41,485 nucleotides of DNA from Prevotellaceae bacterium UBA4301 (GTDB lineage Bacteria > Bacteroidota > Bacteroidia > Bacteroidales > Bacteroidaceae), in assembly GCA_002395775.1 (NCBI GenBank), contig DGUV01000012.1, positions 7,343 through 48,827 of the forward strand. The letters are read 5' to 3'. Position numbers and translations under genes: made by a program. Of this stretch, positions 8,908-17,282 are shown one piece after another (position 1 is the first letter of the stretch; every line of letters starts with the position of its first letter). The notes beneath the pieces were generated by a model that saw only the letters and a program-made list of their open reading frames with translations, searched no databases and was not told the origin of the DNA.

Positions 8908-10140
8908 ATGAACTATCGTCTATTCATTGCCTGGCGCTACCTCTTCTCCAAGAAGAGCCACCATGCCATCAACATCATTTCGGGCATCTCTGCCTGTGGT
9001 GTTGCCATCGCCTCCATGGCCATGGTGTGCACGCTCAGTGTCTTCAATGGATTCCAGGGACTCGTCTCCGACCTCTTCACCGACTTCGACCCTCAGCTGA
9101 AGGTGACCTTGGCCGAAGGGAAAACCTTCTCGGCCTCGGACCCCGTTGTCCGTGCCCTTCGCCAGCGTGCCGACGTGGCTGTCGTGACTCCCTGTCTTCA
9201 GGACCAGGCCCTCGTTGTCCGCGAAGGTCATCAGGTGGTGGTCACCGTTAAGGGCATGGCCTCTAACTATGCTTCGCAGCTCAATCTCCCCCATTTGCTC
9301 TATCCTGAAATGGAGGGCGGGGAGGTTCCCCTGCAGGCCGATGTCCTGGAGTATTGCATCCCAGGCATACAACTGGCCCTGAAGCTGGGCCTTCGTCCCG
9401 ACTTCGACCCGCCTCTTCAGGTCTATGCCCCTAAACGTGGCGAACGGGTGAACATGGGTAATCCCATGAGCAGTTTCAATGGCGACGAACTGATGAGTTC
9501 GGGTTATGTCTTTCAGGTCAAGCAAGCCAAGTATGATGCCAACTACATCATCGCCTCGCTCCCCTTTGCCCAGCACCTCTTTGACCAGCGGGGACGCATC
9601 TCCCAACTGGAGTTGCGGCTTCAGCCCAATGCCAACCTCAGTAGGGCCAAGCGCGACATTGCCCGCCAGCTGGGCAGTAGGTTTGTTGTCCGTGACCGCT
9701 ATGAACAGCAGGAGGACGTGTTTCGCATCATGCGCATCGAGAAGTTCATAGCCTACCTCTTCCTTACCTTCATCCTGCTTGTGGCCAGTTTCAACATCAT
9801 CGGGTCGCTCACGATGCTCATGATTGACAAGGAGCGAGACATACAGACGCTGCGCAACCTTGGAGCAGCCCCGGGCGATGTCCGTCGCATCTTCATCCTC
9901 GAGGGCAACATGATCAGTTTCCTCGGTGCCCTTGTCGGGGTGGTCATTGGTGTGGCGCTATGCTGGGCGCAGCAGCACTATGGGCTGATCTCCATGGGCA
10001 AGAGCGAGGGGGCCTTCATTGTTGAGTCCTATCCTGTCGTCGTGGAGGCATGGGACATCGTGCTTGTCCTCCTCACCGTCATGGTTGTCAGTGCCCTCAT
10101 CGTGTGGTATCCCGTTCACCGTCAAATCGAAAACCAGTAA
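8908..10140 (+). CDS. FtsX/LolC-E family ABC transporter permease
   Basis: 410-residue inner-membrane protein with one N-terminal transmembrane helix (residues about 20-48, INIISGISACGVAIASMAMV), a large periplasmic domain (about 50-275), and three C-terminal helices (about 280-405) carrying the FtsX-domain hallmark DIQTLRNLGAAPGDVRRIF. This is the LolC/LolE/MacB-like layout associated with lipoprotein release or mechanotransmission. The partner ATPase is not in the window. A GAGGAG (8902-8907) immediately precedes the ATG. The family is clear; lipoprotein release is an inference from similarity. Confidence 0.87.
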   Translation: MNYRLFIAWRYLFSKKSHHAINIISGISACGVAIASMAMVCTLSVFNGFQGLVSDLFTDFDPQLKVTLAEGKTFSASDPVVRALRQRADVAVVTPCLQDQALVVREGHQVVVTVKGMASNYASQLNLPHLLYPEMEGGEVPLQADVLEYCIPGIQLALKLGLRPDFDPPLQVYAPKRGERVNMGNPMSSFNGDELMSSGYVFQVKQAKYDANYIIASLPFAQHLFDQRGRISQLELRLQPNANLSRAKRDIARQLGSRFVVRDRYEQQEDVFRIMRIEKFIAYLFLTFILLVASFNIIGSLTMLMIDKERDIQTLRNLGAAPGDVRRIFILEGNMISFLGALVGVVIGVALCWAQQHYGLISMGKSEGAFIVESYPVVVEAWDIVLVLLTVMVVSALIVWYPVHRQIENQ

Positions 10141-10151
10141 AAGTCATTACC

Positions 10152-11798
10152 ATGAAGAAGTTATTCTTTGCCATTCTCCTCAGTGTTGCAGGCACCATGT
10201 TGGCACAGACCCCTGTCAACCTCACTCCGCGCCCCAGGCAGATGACTGCGGGCGAGGGCCACTTCGCCCTACAGAGTCGATTGGTGGTGGCCTATGGGTC
10301 GATGGCCGACAGCCTTAGTGTCGAGGCGGCTCGCTTCGTGATCCATTTGAATGCAGCCACAGGCTTGCAGGCCACTGCTCAGGGAAGGAGCGAGGGGGCC
10401 ATCACGATGCACCTCGATGCCTCATGTCCTCCCGAGGGCTATCGGCTCAGCATTAAGCCCACGGGGGTCGATGTCACGGCCAGCACCAGTGCGGGTTTCT
10501 TCTATGCCTTCCAGTCGCTGAAGAAGATGCTCCCTGCCAATGTCATGGCTCGCAAGTATGATGCCCGTCGCAGTTACGTGCTGCCCTGCGTTGAGATTCA
10601 AGACGAGCCTCGCTTCCCTTATCGCGGTTTCATGCTTGATGTCAGTCGCCACTTCTTCGGTGTCGAGCAGTTGAAGCGCATGATAGATATCATGGCCGCC
10701 TACAAGATGAACTACTTCCACTGGCATCTGACCGACGACCAAGGATGGCGAGCCGAGATTCAGAAATATCCCCGCCTGACCACGGTTGGCGCCACGGCTC
10801 CCAACTGTCGCATCACCGACATGAAGCGAGGCACCTACTGGACCAACCAGCCCTACGGCCCCTACTTTTATACGCGCAGCGAAATGCGTGAGGTGGTGGA
10901 CTATTGTGCCGAGCGTCATATCACCGTCATTCCCGAAGTGGACATGCCAGGCCATTTCGTAGCCGCCTTGGCTGCCTATCCTGAGTTCGGTTGCGACCCT
11001 GCCCATCCCGTCACCGTATGGACCACGGGCGGAGTCAGCCGCGACGTCCTGAATGTGGCCTCACCCCGTGCCCTGCAGTTTGCGCGCGATATATTGTCAG
11101 AGTTGTGCGACATCTTCCCCGGTCCCTACTTCCACATTGGCGGCGACGAGTGTCCCACTGACGCATGGGAGAAGAATGCCGAATGTCAGCGCTTGGTTGC
11201 AGACGAGGGGATGAAGAGTTTCCGTGAGTTGCAGAGCCGCTTCACCGAGCAGATGAGTGACTATCTGGCATCGCGCGGCAAGCGCACCCTGCTTTGGAAC
11301 GAGAGCATCACTGCCCAGGGCAGCGACTTGGCGCGTGTGAAGAAGAACAATCCCCTCATCTTCTCCTGGTATCCCTGCCAGAAGGCGGCCCTCATGGCTG
11401 CCGAGAACGGTCTGCAGACCATCGTCACCGACATCCACTCTGCCACGGGCAGCTACTATATCAATCGCAAACAGAGTGCCGACCCCGGGGAGCCCGATGG
11501 CGCGGGGAAGGGCGATGATACGGTGGAGCGCTGCTACAACTATGTTCCCGTTCCCGCTTCCGTTCCTGCCGAGTTGCAGGGATTCTACAAGGGCGTTCAG
11601 GCCACTTTCTGGTGTGAGTGGGTGGGCACGAACGACTATCTCGAATATCTGGCCCTGCCTCGTCTCATGGCCGTGGCTGAGGCGGGTTGGACACCTCAGT
11701 CGATGAAGGACTTCGAGAACTTCCGCCGTCGTATGGCGATGGACCGCGAGATGCTGGACCTCGGCAACTACAACTATGGCAAGCACATTTTCAAGTAA
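10152..11798 (+). CDS. Secreted beta-N-acetylhexosaminidase, GH20
   Basis: 548 residues beginning with a signal peptide (MKKLFFAILLSVAGTMLAQ). An N-terminal GH20b alpha/beta domain (about 20-150) precedes the GH20 TIM barrel. Barrel landmarks are GFMLDVSRHFF, YKMNYFHWHLTDDQGWR, VIPEVDMPGH, and HIGGDECPTDAW with the catalytic Asp-Glu pair D332-E333. It removes terminal GlcNAc or GalNAc from glycans, probably in the periplasm or at the surface. ATG 10152 is chosen because it gives a proper signal peptide. It lies 11 bp after the permease and overlaps the next gene by 23 bp, tying it to the sulfatase-maturase. Confidence 0.95.
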   Translation: MKKLFFAILLSVAGTMLAQTPVNLTPRPRQMTAGEGHFALQSRLVVAYGSMADSLSVEAARFVIHLNAATGLQATAQGRSEGAITMHLDASCPPEGYRLSIKPTGVDVTASTSAGFFYAFQSLKKMLPANVMARKYDARRSYVLPCVEIQDEPRFPYRGFMLDVSRHFFGVEQLKRMIDIMAAYKMNYFHWHLTDDQGWRAEIQKYPRLTTVGATAPNCRITDMKRGTYWTNQPYGPYFYTRSEMREVVDYCAERHITVIPEVDMPGHFVAALAAYPEFGCDPAHPVTVWTTGGVSRDVLNVASPRALQFARDILSELCDIFPGPYFHIGGDECPTDAWEKNAECQRLVADEGMKSFRELQSRFTEQMSDYLASRGKRTLLWNESITAQGSDLARVKKNNPLIFSWYPCQKAALMAAENGLQTIVTDIHSATGSYYINRKQSADPGEPDGAGKGDDTVERCYNYVPVPASVPAELQGFYKGVQATFWCEWVGTNDYLEYLALPRLMAVAEAGWTPQSMKDFENFRRRMAMDREMLDLGNYNYGKHIFK

Positions 11799-12930
11799 CA
11801 CATTCAGTCTCTCACGTCCCCTCTATGTGATGCTCAAGCCCGTTGGGGCTCGGTGCAATCTGGCGTGCGAATACTGTTATTACCTTGAGAAACAACATCT
11901 CTACGACGATGAGCCTCGCCATGTGATGAGCGAGGAACTGCTTGAGCGATTCATCCAGGAGTACATCGGGGCACAAATGTCCGACGAGGTGCTCTTCACC
12001 TGGCATGGCGGCGAGACCATGATGCGGCCGCTTTCGTTCTATCGGCGTGCCATCGAGCTGCAGCAGAAATACGCCAACGGCAAGACCATCTCGAACAGCA
12101 TCCAGACCAACGGCACCCTCATCACCGAGGAATGGGCACGCTTCCTCCACGAGGAGGGGTGGCTTGTGGGCGTAAGCATCGACGGGCCGCAGGAGTTCCA
12201 CGACGAGTATCGCCGCACCCGTCAGGGCAAGCCCACTTGGGCCAAGGTGAGGAAGGGCATCGACCTGCTCAACCGTTTCCACGTGGAGTGGAATGCCATG
12301 GCCGTGGTCAATGACTACAATGCCGACTATCCCCTCGACTTCTATCGTTTCTTCCGCGACGACCTCCAGTGCCGCTATCTCCAGTTCACGCCCATTGTCG
12401 AGCGAATGCCCGACGGCAGTCCTGCCCCCTTCAACGTAGGCCCCCGCCAGTGGGGCGAGTTCCTCTGTGCCGTCTTCGACGAGTGGACTGGCCATGGCGA
12501 TGTGGGTGAGATGTTTGTCCAGCTCTTCGATGCCACCCTCTGCAACTGGTGCGGCGTGGTGCCGGGAGTGTGCACCATGGGTCACTCGTGCGGGCATGCT
12601 GGTGTCATGGAGTTCAACGGCGACGTCTATTCGTGCGACCATTTCGTCTTTCCTCAGTACAAGTTGGGCAACATCCTCCAGACCCCTCTCGTCGAGCTCA
12701 TGTATGGTCCGCAGCAGGCCGAGTTTGGCCGCATGAAGTACGAATCCCTCTCCGGGCAGTGTCGCCAGTGCGAGTGGCTCTTTGCCTGCAACGGCGAGTG
12801 TCCCCGTACGCGCATCCTGCCCGACGGACGTTGCTATCTGTGCGAGGGCTATAAGATGTATTTCAGTCATGTGGCCTCCTGGATGGACCGCATGAAGGCT
12901 GAGCTTCAGGCCCAGCATCGTGTACAGTAA
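11776..12930 (+). CDS. Anaerobic sulfatase-maturating enzyme (radical SAM/SPASM)
   Basis: 384-residue radical SAM enzyme that converts the active-site Cys or Ser of sulfatases to formylglycine in the cytoplasm. The radical SAM cluster motif is C27-x3-C31-x2-C34 (CNLACEYCYY), preceded by LYVMLKPVGA as usual for the family. The C-terminal SPASM region is rich in cysteines (CGVVPGVC, YSCDHFVFP, CRQCEWLFACNGECP, CYLCEGYK) for two extra Fe-S clusters. The start overlaps the GH20 gene; later starts would remove conserved N-terminal residues. Its place among GH20 and GH29 genes suggests sulfated host glycans such as mucin, yet no sulfatase is encoded in the window, so its clients must lie elsewhere. 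Confidence 0.94.
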   Translation: MASTFSSNTFSLSRPLYVMLKPVGARCNLACEYCYYLEKQHLYDDEPRHVMSEELLERFIQEYIGAQMSDEVLFTWHGGETMMRPLSFYRRAIELQQKYANGKTISNSIQTNGTLITEEWARFLHEEGWLVGVSIDGPQEFHDEYRRTRQGKPTWAKVRKGIDLLNRFHVEWNAMAVVNDYNADYPLDFYRFFRDDLQCRYLQFTPIVERMPDGSPAPFNVGPRQWGEFLCAVFDEWTGHGDVGEMFVQLFDATLCNWCGVVPGVCTMGHSCGHAGVMEFNGDVYSCDHFVFPQYKLGNILQTPLVELMYGPQQAEFGRMKYESLSGQCRQCEWLFACNGECPRTRILPDGRCYLCEGYKMYFSHVASWMDRMKAELQAQHRVQ

Positions 12931-12958
12931 TTGATATTCATTTAATCAATAAAGAACC

Positions 12959-14452
12959 ATGAGAAAGCTCAGTATTGCTACCGCTGTGATGTGTCTCTCC
13001 GCATTCTCCATGAACTTGTCGGCACAGACCTTCACCATGGTGGACGAGACATTGCCCTCGCCCGAGAACGAGCCGGCTCCCGTCCATCCTGTTCCGAGCA
13101 AGCGCCAGCTGATGTGGAACGAGACGGAGTTCTACGCCTTCTTCCATTACGGCATGAACACCTACACCAACAAGGAGTGGGGCAATGGCGGCGAGGACCC
13201 CAACACCTTCGCCCCCACCAAGGTTCCCAATCCTCGTCAGTGGCTGACAGCCGTGAAGGCTGCCGGCATGAAGGGCGGCATAGCCGTTGTGAAGCACCAC
13301 GATGGCTTCTGCCTGTGGCCTACGGCCACCACCACCCACAATGTGACCAGTTCCAGCAATGCCAACGCCAAGCAGACCAACATCCCCGACTCCTTTGCCG
13401 TGGCTGCCCGTGACTTGGGCATGAAATATGGTTTCTATGTTTCCCCTTGGGACCGCAACAGCCAGTACTGGGGCGACGGCACCAGCAACTACACCAACAA
13501 GGTGTTCCTGCCTCAGTGCGTGGAACTGGCAAAGTTTGGCGACGACCAGTTTGAGATGTGGTTCGACGGAGCCACAGGCGGCGACCAGGGTTACCATGGC
13601 GGAGCCTGGGAGGCCCGTTCCATATCGAATGCCACCACCTACTACGATGTCCCCAACCTGCGCGACACGGTCCACGCCATCAGCCCCAATTGCGTGATGT
13701 GGGGCGTGGGCGACGAAGCCCGTTGGATTGGGAACGAACAAGGCTGGGCCGGCGAGACCAACTGGGCCATGGGCTCGGGAGAATACGGGAGTGAGACGGG
13801 CTGGTACTGGAAGGCCGGCGAAAGCGATGCCAAGGCCACCTCGGCAGGTTGGTTCTGGCACAGTGGCGAGAGCCCGAAGTCGGCTGCCGAGCTGTTCAAG
13901 ATATACTTGGAGACCGTGGGGCGCAATGCCACGCTCATCCTCAACTTCCCGCCGGACAAGAGCGGCGAACTGCCTGCGACCGATGTCAAGGTCCTGCAGG
14001 AACTGGGCACGATGATGGCCAACCGCCTGGGCACCGACTTGGCTCCGCAGGCAAAGCTCACCGTTTCGGAGGAGCGTGCAAACGGAGCCACCCGCAACTA
14101 TGCCATCCGGAACATCACCGACCAGGACAAGGACACCTACTGGGCCACCAACGACGGCACCACCACGGCCACCATCACCATGGAGTGGGATGCCGTGCGA
14201 GACCTCTATTATGTCAGTCTGATGGAATACATCCGTCTGGGGCAGCGCGTGAAGTCGTTCACCATCGAGACCAGCACCGACGGGGAGCACTGGACCAAGT
14301 GCCCCGCCACCACTACCACCATCGGCTACAAGCGCATCATCCCCCTGTGCGGCACCACTGGCAGCTACAGGCCAGTCAAGGCCCGGCTGCTGAGGATAAC
14401 CATCACCGACAGCAAGGCCTGCCCCACGTTGCACACCGTTTCCGTCTATTAA
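12959..14452 (+). CDS. Secreted alpha-L-fucosidase, GH29, with C-terminal discoidin-like domain
   Basis: 497 residues with a signal peptide (cleavage after about residue 23, SAQ). The GH29 catalytic domain includes YAFFHYGMNTYT, GGIAVVKHHDGFCLWP and QFEMWFDGATGG, where D203 is the likely nucleophile. Residues about 360-497 look like an F5/8 type C (CBM32-like) module, with RNITDQDKDTYWATNDGT and FTIETSTDGEHWTK. It cleaves terminal alpha-fucose, probably from mucin or milk-type glycans. It is 28 bp downstream of the sulfatase-maturase and 19 bp upstream of the next secreted gene. Whether it prefers alpha-1,2 or alpha-1,3/4 linkages cannot be read here. Confidence 0.93.
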   Translation: MRKLSIATAVMCLSAFSMNLSAQTFTMVDETLPSPENEPAPVHPVPSKRQLMWNETEFYAFFHYGMNTYTNKEWGNGGEDPNTFAPTKVPNPRQWLTAVKAAGMKGGIAVVKHHDGFCLWPTATTTHNVTSSSNANAKQTNIPDSFAVAARDLGMKYGFYVSPWDRNSQYWGDGTSNYTNKVFLPQCVELAKFGDDQFEMWFDGATGGDQGYHGGAWEARSISNATTYYDVPNLRDTVHAISPNCVMWGVGDEARWIGNEQGWAGETNWAMGSGEYGSETGWYWKAGESDAKATSAGWFWHSGESPKSAAELFKIYLETVGRNATLILNFPPDKSGELPATDVKVLQELGTMMANRLGTDLAPQAKLTVSEERANGATRNYAIRNITDQDKDTYWATNDGTTTATITMEWDAVRDLYYVSLMEYIRLGQRVKSFTIETSTDGEHWTKCPATTTTIGYKRIIPLCGTTGSYRPVKARLLRITITDSKACPTLHTVSVY

Positions 14453-14471
14453 CCGTAAGCATTGACCCATC

Positions 14472-16124
14472 ATGAAAGCAAAACACATTCTGTTGGCAAT
14501 AAGTCTCTTGGGCAGTGCCGGACTGCAGGCCCAGAGCATTTCGTTTGAGAAGGAAGACGAATACACGTCCCTCAGCGTCTATGACACATGGGAGGAGTCG
14601 CCTTTCCGCACGGGCGGGATTAGCGACATCCATCGCTATGTCGCCGTCGTTGACAACCCCGACAAGGAGGTGGATGAGTTCCTGGGCACCGCCCCCAACC
14701 CCACCGGCAAGGTGCTTGCCCTCCAGCGTTCGCGCTACGGAAGCAACACCTTCGGGGCCCGCATCGACCTTCCTCAGCCCATTCGCCTCGGCACGGCCAC
14801 AAGATACGTCCACGTACTGATCTATAAGCCCGAGGGCGAAACCACCCCCGTGCTGCTCACGGCCCTTGGCAAGCGCACCGACTGGCCCTATCAGAGTCGC
14901 GAGGCCGAGCAACTTTGGGTGAAGTCCGCCAGCGACATCGTCGCAGGCAAGTGGAACGATGTGGTCTTTCCCATCTCCACCAATCCCAACGTCGAGCTCC
15001 ACAGCCTTGTGGTTGTTCCCGACCTCTCTTCGCCCCACAATCGCACGACCGACTTCGTGGCATATATCGATGAAATCGAGGTTTCTGACAATTCCCTGCC
15101 CCGATATTCGCTTAGCAACTATCCCGTCAACTTCGACAAGGGCCAGGCCTACACCCGCACCGACCGTCGCTTCACCAAGATTTCGGTCACGGGGGCAGGC
15201 TCCTCGGCACAGACCATCTCCTTCGGCACTCAGACAGTCTATCGCGACCTCACGCAGACCCACTTCATTTCGGCCAAGGCTGGCGACGTGCTCACGGTCA
15301 AGCTCTCTCAGAGCGGAGTCTGGATGAGCGGTTATGTCTATGTCGATTGGGGCAACGACGGCAAGTTCACCCCTCTCCTCAACGGTAAGGTTCCCGCCGA
15401 TGGCAGCGACCTGGTCAGCTTCACCCACATCGATGGCTACAACAGCAAGGGCGCGGCCACCAATGGCAACAACGTCTCCAATGGTGTCATCACCTGTCCG
15501 AGCTTCACCATCCCCCAGGGAACCCCCTCGGGTGTCTATCGCATGCGTTGCAAGGTCGATTGGAATTGTGCCGATGCCGGAGGCAATGTGGCCAGTGACA
15601 ACACCCTCATTGCCAACGGCGGCGGTGTGGTGGACCTCCTGCTGAATGTCCATGACGACGAAGTGAAGATTTCGTCCAACCAGCTCAATGGCGATGTCCT
15701 CAACACCGACAGCACCACACTCGTCAGCCGCCTCATTCCCTACGGCAAGTCCCACACCATACTGATGGCGCCCGCCCCCGGTTTCACCTACAAGGGCATC
15801 GTCCTCAGGCATGGCTACAACCTCGACGGCGAACGCTTTGTCCGGGACAACATGCAGTGGACCACCGACACCATTGCCGCCTCCCGCTTCCGGGAGGACA
15901 ACACCTTCACGATTCCCGCCTCCTATGTCAACGGCGAGGTGCGCATCGAGGGGCTTTTCGACATCGGTACAGGCGTCCAGTCCCCCGCCTCCCAAGCCCT
16001 CTCCAAGGAGGGCACCGCCGTCGTGACGGATGAAAGGTGCTACGACCTCTCGGGCCGCTTCCTCACCTCGTCGTCCCCCAAGGGCATCTACATTCAGAAT
16101 AATAAGAAGTACATTAATAACTAA
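14472..16124 (+). CDS. Secreted GEVED-domain protein of unknown function
   Basis: 550 residues with a signal peptide (MKAKHILLAISLLGSAGLQAQ). Residues about 22-195 look like a beta-sandwich, possibly carbohydrate-binding (ending DFVAYIDEIEVSD). Residues about 235-395 contain the GEVED pattern (VYVDWGNDGKFTPL; IPQGTPSGVYRMRCKVDW). The C-terminus (CYDLSGRFLTS..KGIYIQNNKKY) is the short tail seen on many Prevotella/Bacteroides secreted proteins, reminiscent of a type IX sorting signal but lacking the full domain. No catalytic motif is recognised. Placement after GH29 and six bp before the kinase suggests a surface or periplasmic accessory role in glycan use (inference). Confidence 0.8.
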   Translation: MKAKHILLAISLLGSAGLQAQSISFEKEDEYTSLSVYDTWEESPFRTGGISDIHRYVAVVDNPDKEVDEFLGTAPNPTGKVLALQRSRYGSNTFGARIDLPQPIRLGTATRYVHVLIYKPEGETTPVLLTALGKRTDWPYQSREAEQLWVKSASDIVAGKWNDVVFPISTNPNVELHSLVVVPDLSSPHNRTTDFVAYIDEIEVSDNSLPRYSLSNYPVNFDKGQAYTRTDRRFTKISVTGAGSSAQTISFGTQTVYRDLTQTHFISAKAGDVLTVKLSQSGVWMSGYVYVDWGNDGKFTPLLNGKVPADGSDLVSFTHIDGYNSKGAATNGNNVSNGVITCPSFTIPQGTPSGVYRMRCKVDWNCADAGGNVASDNTLIANGGGVVDLLLNVHDDEVKISSNQLNGDVLNTDSTTLVSRLIPYGKSHTILMAPAPGFTYKGIVLRHGYNLDGERFVRDNMQWTTDTIAASRFREDNTFTIPASYVNGEVRIEGLFDIGTGVQSPASQALSKEGTAVVTDERCYDLSGRFLTSSSPKGIYIQNNKKYINN

Positions 16125-16130
16125 CCGACT

Positions 16131-17234
16131 ATGGAACAGAACGAACTGAAACTCATCGTTTCGCAATTTGCCGTCACAGGCACCGTAAGTGAAATCCGCC
16201 CTCTGGGCGAAGGTCTCATCAACGACACCTATAAGGTAGTCACCGCCGAGCCCTCGGAGCCCGACTACGTCCTCCAGCGCGTCAATCACAATGTCTTCCC
16301 CGACGTCGATATGGTCATGCGCAACATTGAGGCCGTCACCAACCACATCCGCATGAAGCTGGAGCAGGCCGGCGAGGACGACATCGAGCGCAAGGTGCTC
16401 CGCTTCATCCCCACCAAGGCCGACGCCAAGCTCTACACCATCGTCAGCGGCAACTACTGGCGCCTCATGGTATTCATCCCCCGCGCCATCACCAAGCAGG
16501 CCGTCGATCCCGACAGCAGCCGCGACGCCGGTCGTGCCTTCGGCCGCTTCCAGGCCATGCTGGCCGACATTCCCGTCCAGCTGGGCGAGACCATCAAGGA
16601 CTTCCACAACATGGAGTTCCGCCTCCAGCAGTTGCGCGAGGTGGTCAGCAAGGACCCCGTGGGCCGCGTCAGCGAGCCTCAGGTGCAGCGTCTGCTGCAG
16701 GAGATTGACGCCCGTGCCCACGAGATGACCAAGGCCGAGCGCATGGGCCGCGAAGGCATCCTGCCCAAGCGCGTCTGCCACTGCGACACCAAGGTCAACA
16801 ACATGATGTTCAACGACCGCGGCGAGGTGCTCTGCGTCATCGACCTCGACACCGTCATGCCCAACTTTATCTTCTCCGACTACGGCGACTTCCTGCGCAC
16901 CGCTGCCAACACCGTGGCCGAGGACTATGCCGACATGTCGGCCATCCAGTTCCGCATGGACATCTTCCGCGCCTTCACCGAGGGCTACCTCTCCAGCGCC
17001 CGCTCGTTCCTCCTCCCCGTCGAGATTGAGAACCTGCCCTATGCTGCCGCCCTCTTCCCCTACATGCAGTGCGTGCGCTTCCTCTGGGACTATCTCTCGG
17101 GCGACAAGTACTGGAAGTGCCAGTATGCCAATCACAACTTCGTGCGTGCCAACAATCAGTTCCACCTCCTGCTCAGCGCCGAGGCCCACTATCCCGAGAT
17201 GCAAGCCTTCATCCGCGAGTGCCTGTCGAAGTAA
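16131..17234 (+). CDS. APH-family sugar kinase, NahK (N-acetylhexosamine 1-kinase)-like
   Basis: 367-residue cytoplasmic phosphotransferase of the aminoglycoside-phosphotransferase/choline-kinase fold. The N-lobe has GEGLINDTYKV and DYVLQRVNHNVFPDVD. The catalytic loop is H217-C-D219-T-K-V-N-N224, and the metal site is D238-L-D240 (VIDLDTVMPNF). This pattern resembles NahK-type N-acetylhexosamine 1-kinases. As the last gene of the GH20-maturase-GH29 run, phosphorylating the GlcNAc or GalNAc released by GH20 is the most economical role. That is inference; homoserine- or methylthioribose-type kinases share the fold. It is followed by 48 bp before the M6 protease gene. Confidence 0.82.
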   Translation: MEQNELKLIVSQFAVTGTVSEIRPLGEGLINDTYKVVTAEPSEPDYVLQRVNHNVFPDVDMVMRNIEAVTNHIRMKLEQAGEDDIERKVLRFIPTKADAKLYTIVSGNYWRLMVFIPRAITKQAVDPDSSRDAGRAFGRFQAMLADIPVQLGETIKDFHNMEFRLQQLREVVSKDPVGRVSEPQVQRLLQEIDARAHEMTKAERMGREGILPKRVCHCDTKVNNMMFNDRGEVLCVIDLDTVMPNFIFSDYGDFLRTAANTVAEDYADMSAIQFRMDIFRAFTEGYLSSARSFLLPVEIENLPYAAALFPYMQCVRFLWDYLSGDKYWKCQYANHNFVRANNQFHLLLSAEAHYPEMQAFIRECLSK

Positions 17235-17282
17235 AAAGTTATCACACAACCTATTATTAAAGTAAAAACAGAGTAAGAAAGA

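Noticed and set aside
14403..17249. A 948-codon open frame on the minus strand under the GEVED and kinase genes
   Set aside because: It is antisense to two clear genes (signal peptide, GEVED domain; kinase motifs), has no recognisable domain, and is explained by GC-rich codon usage suppressing stops on the opposite strand.
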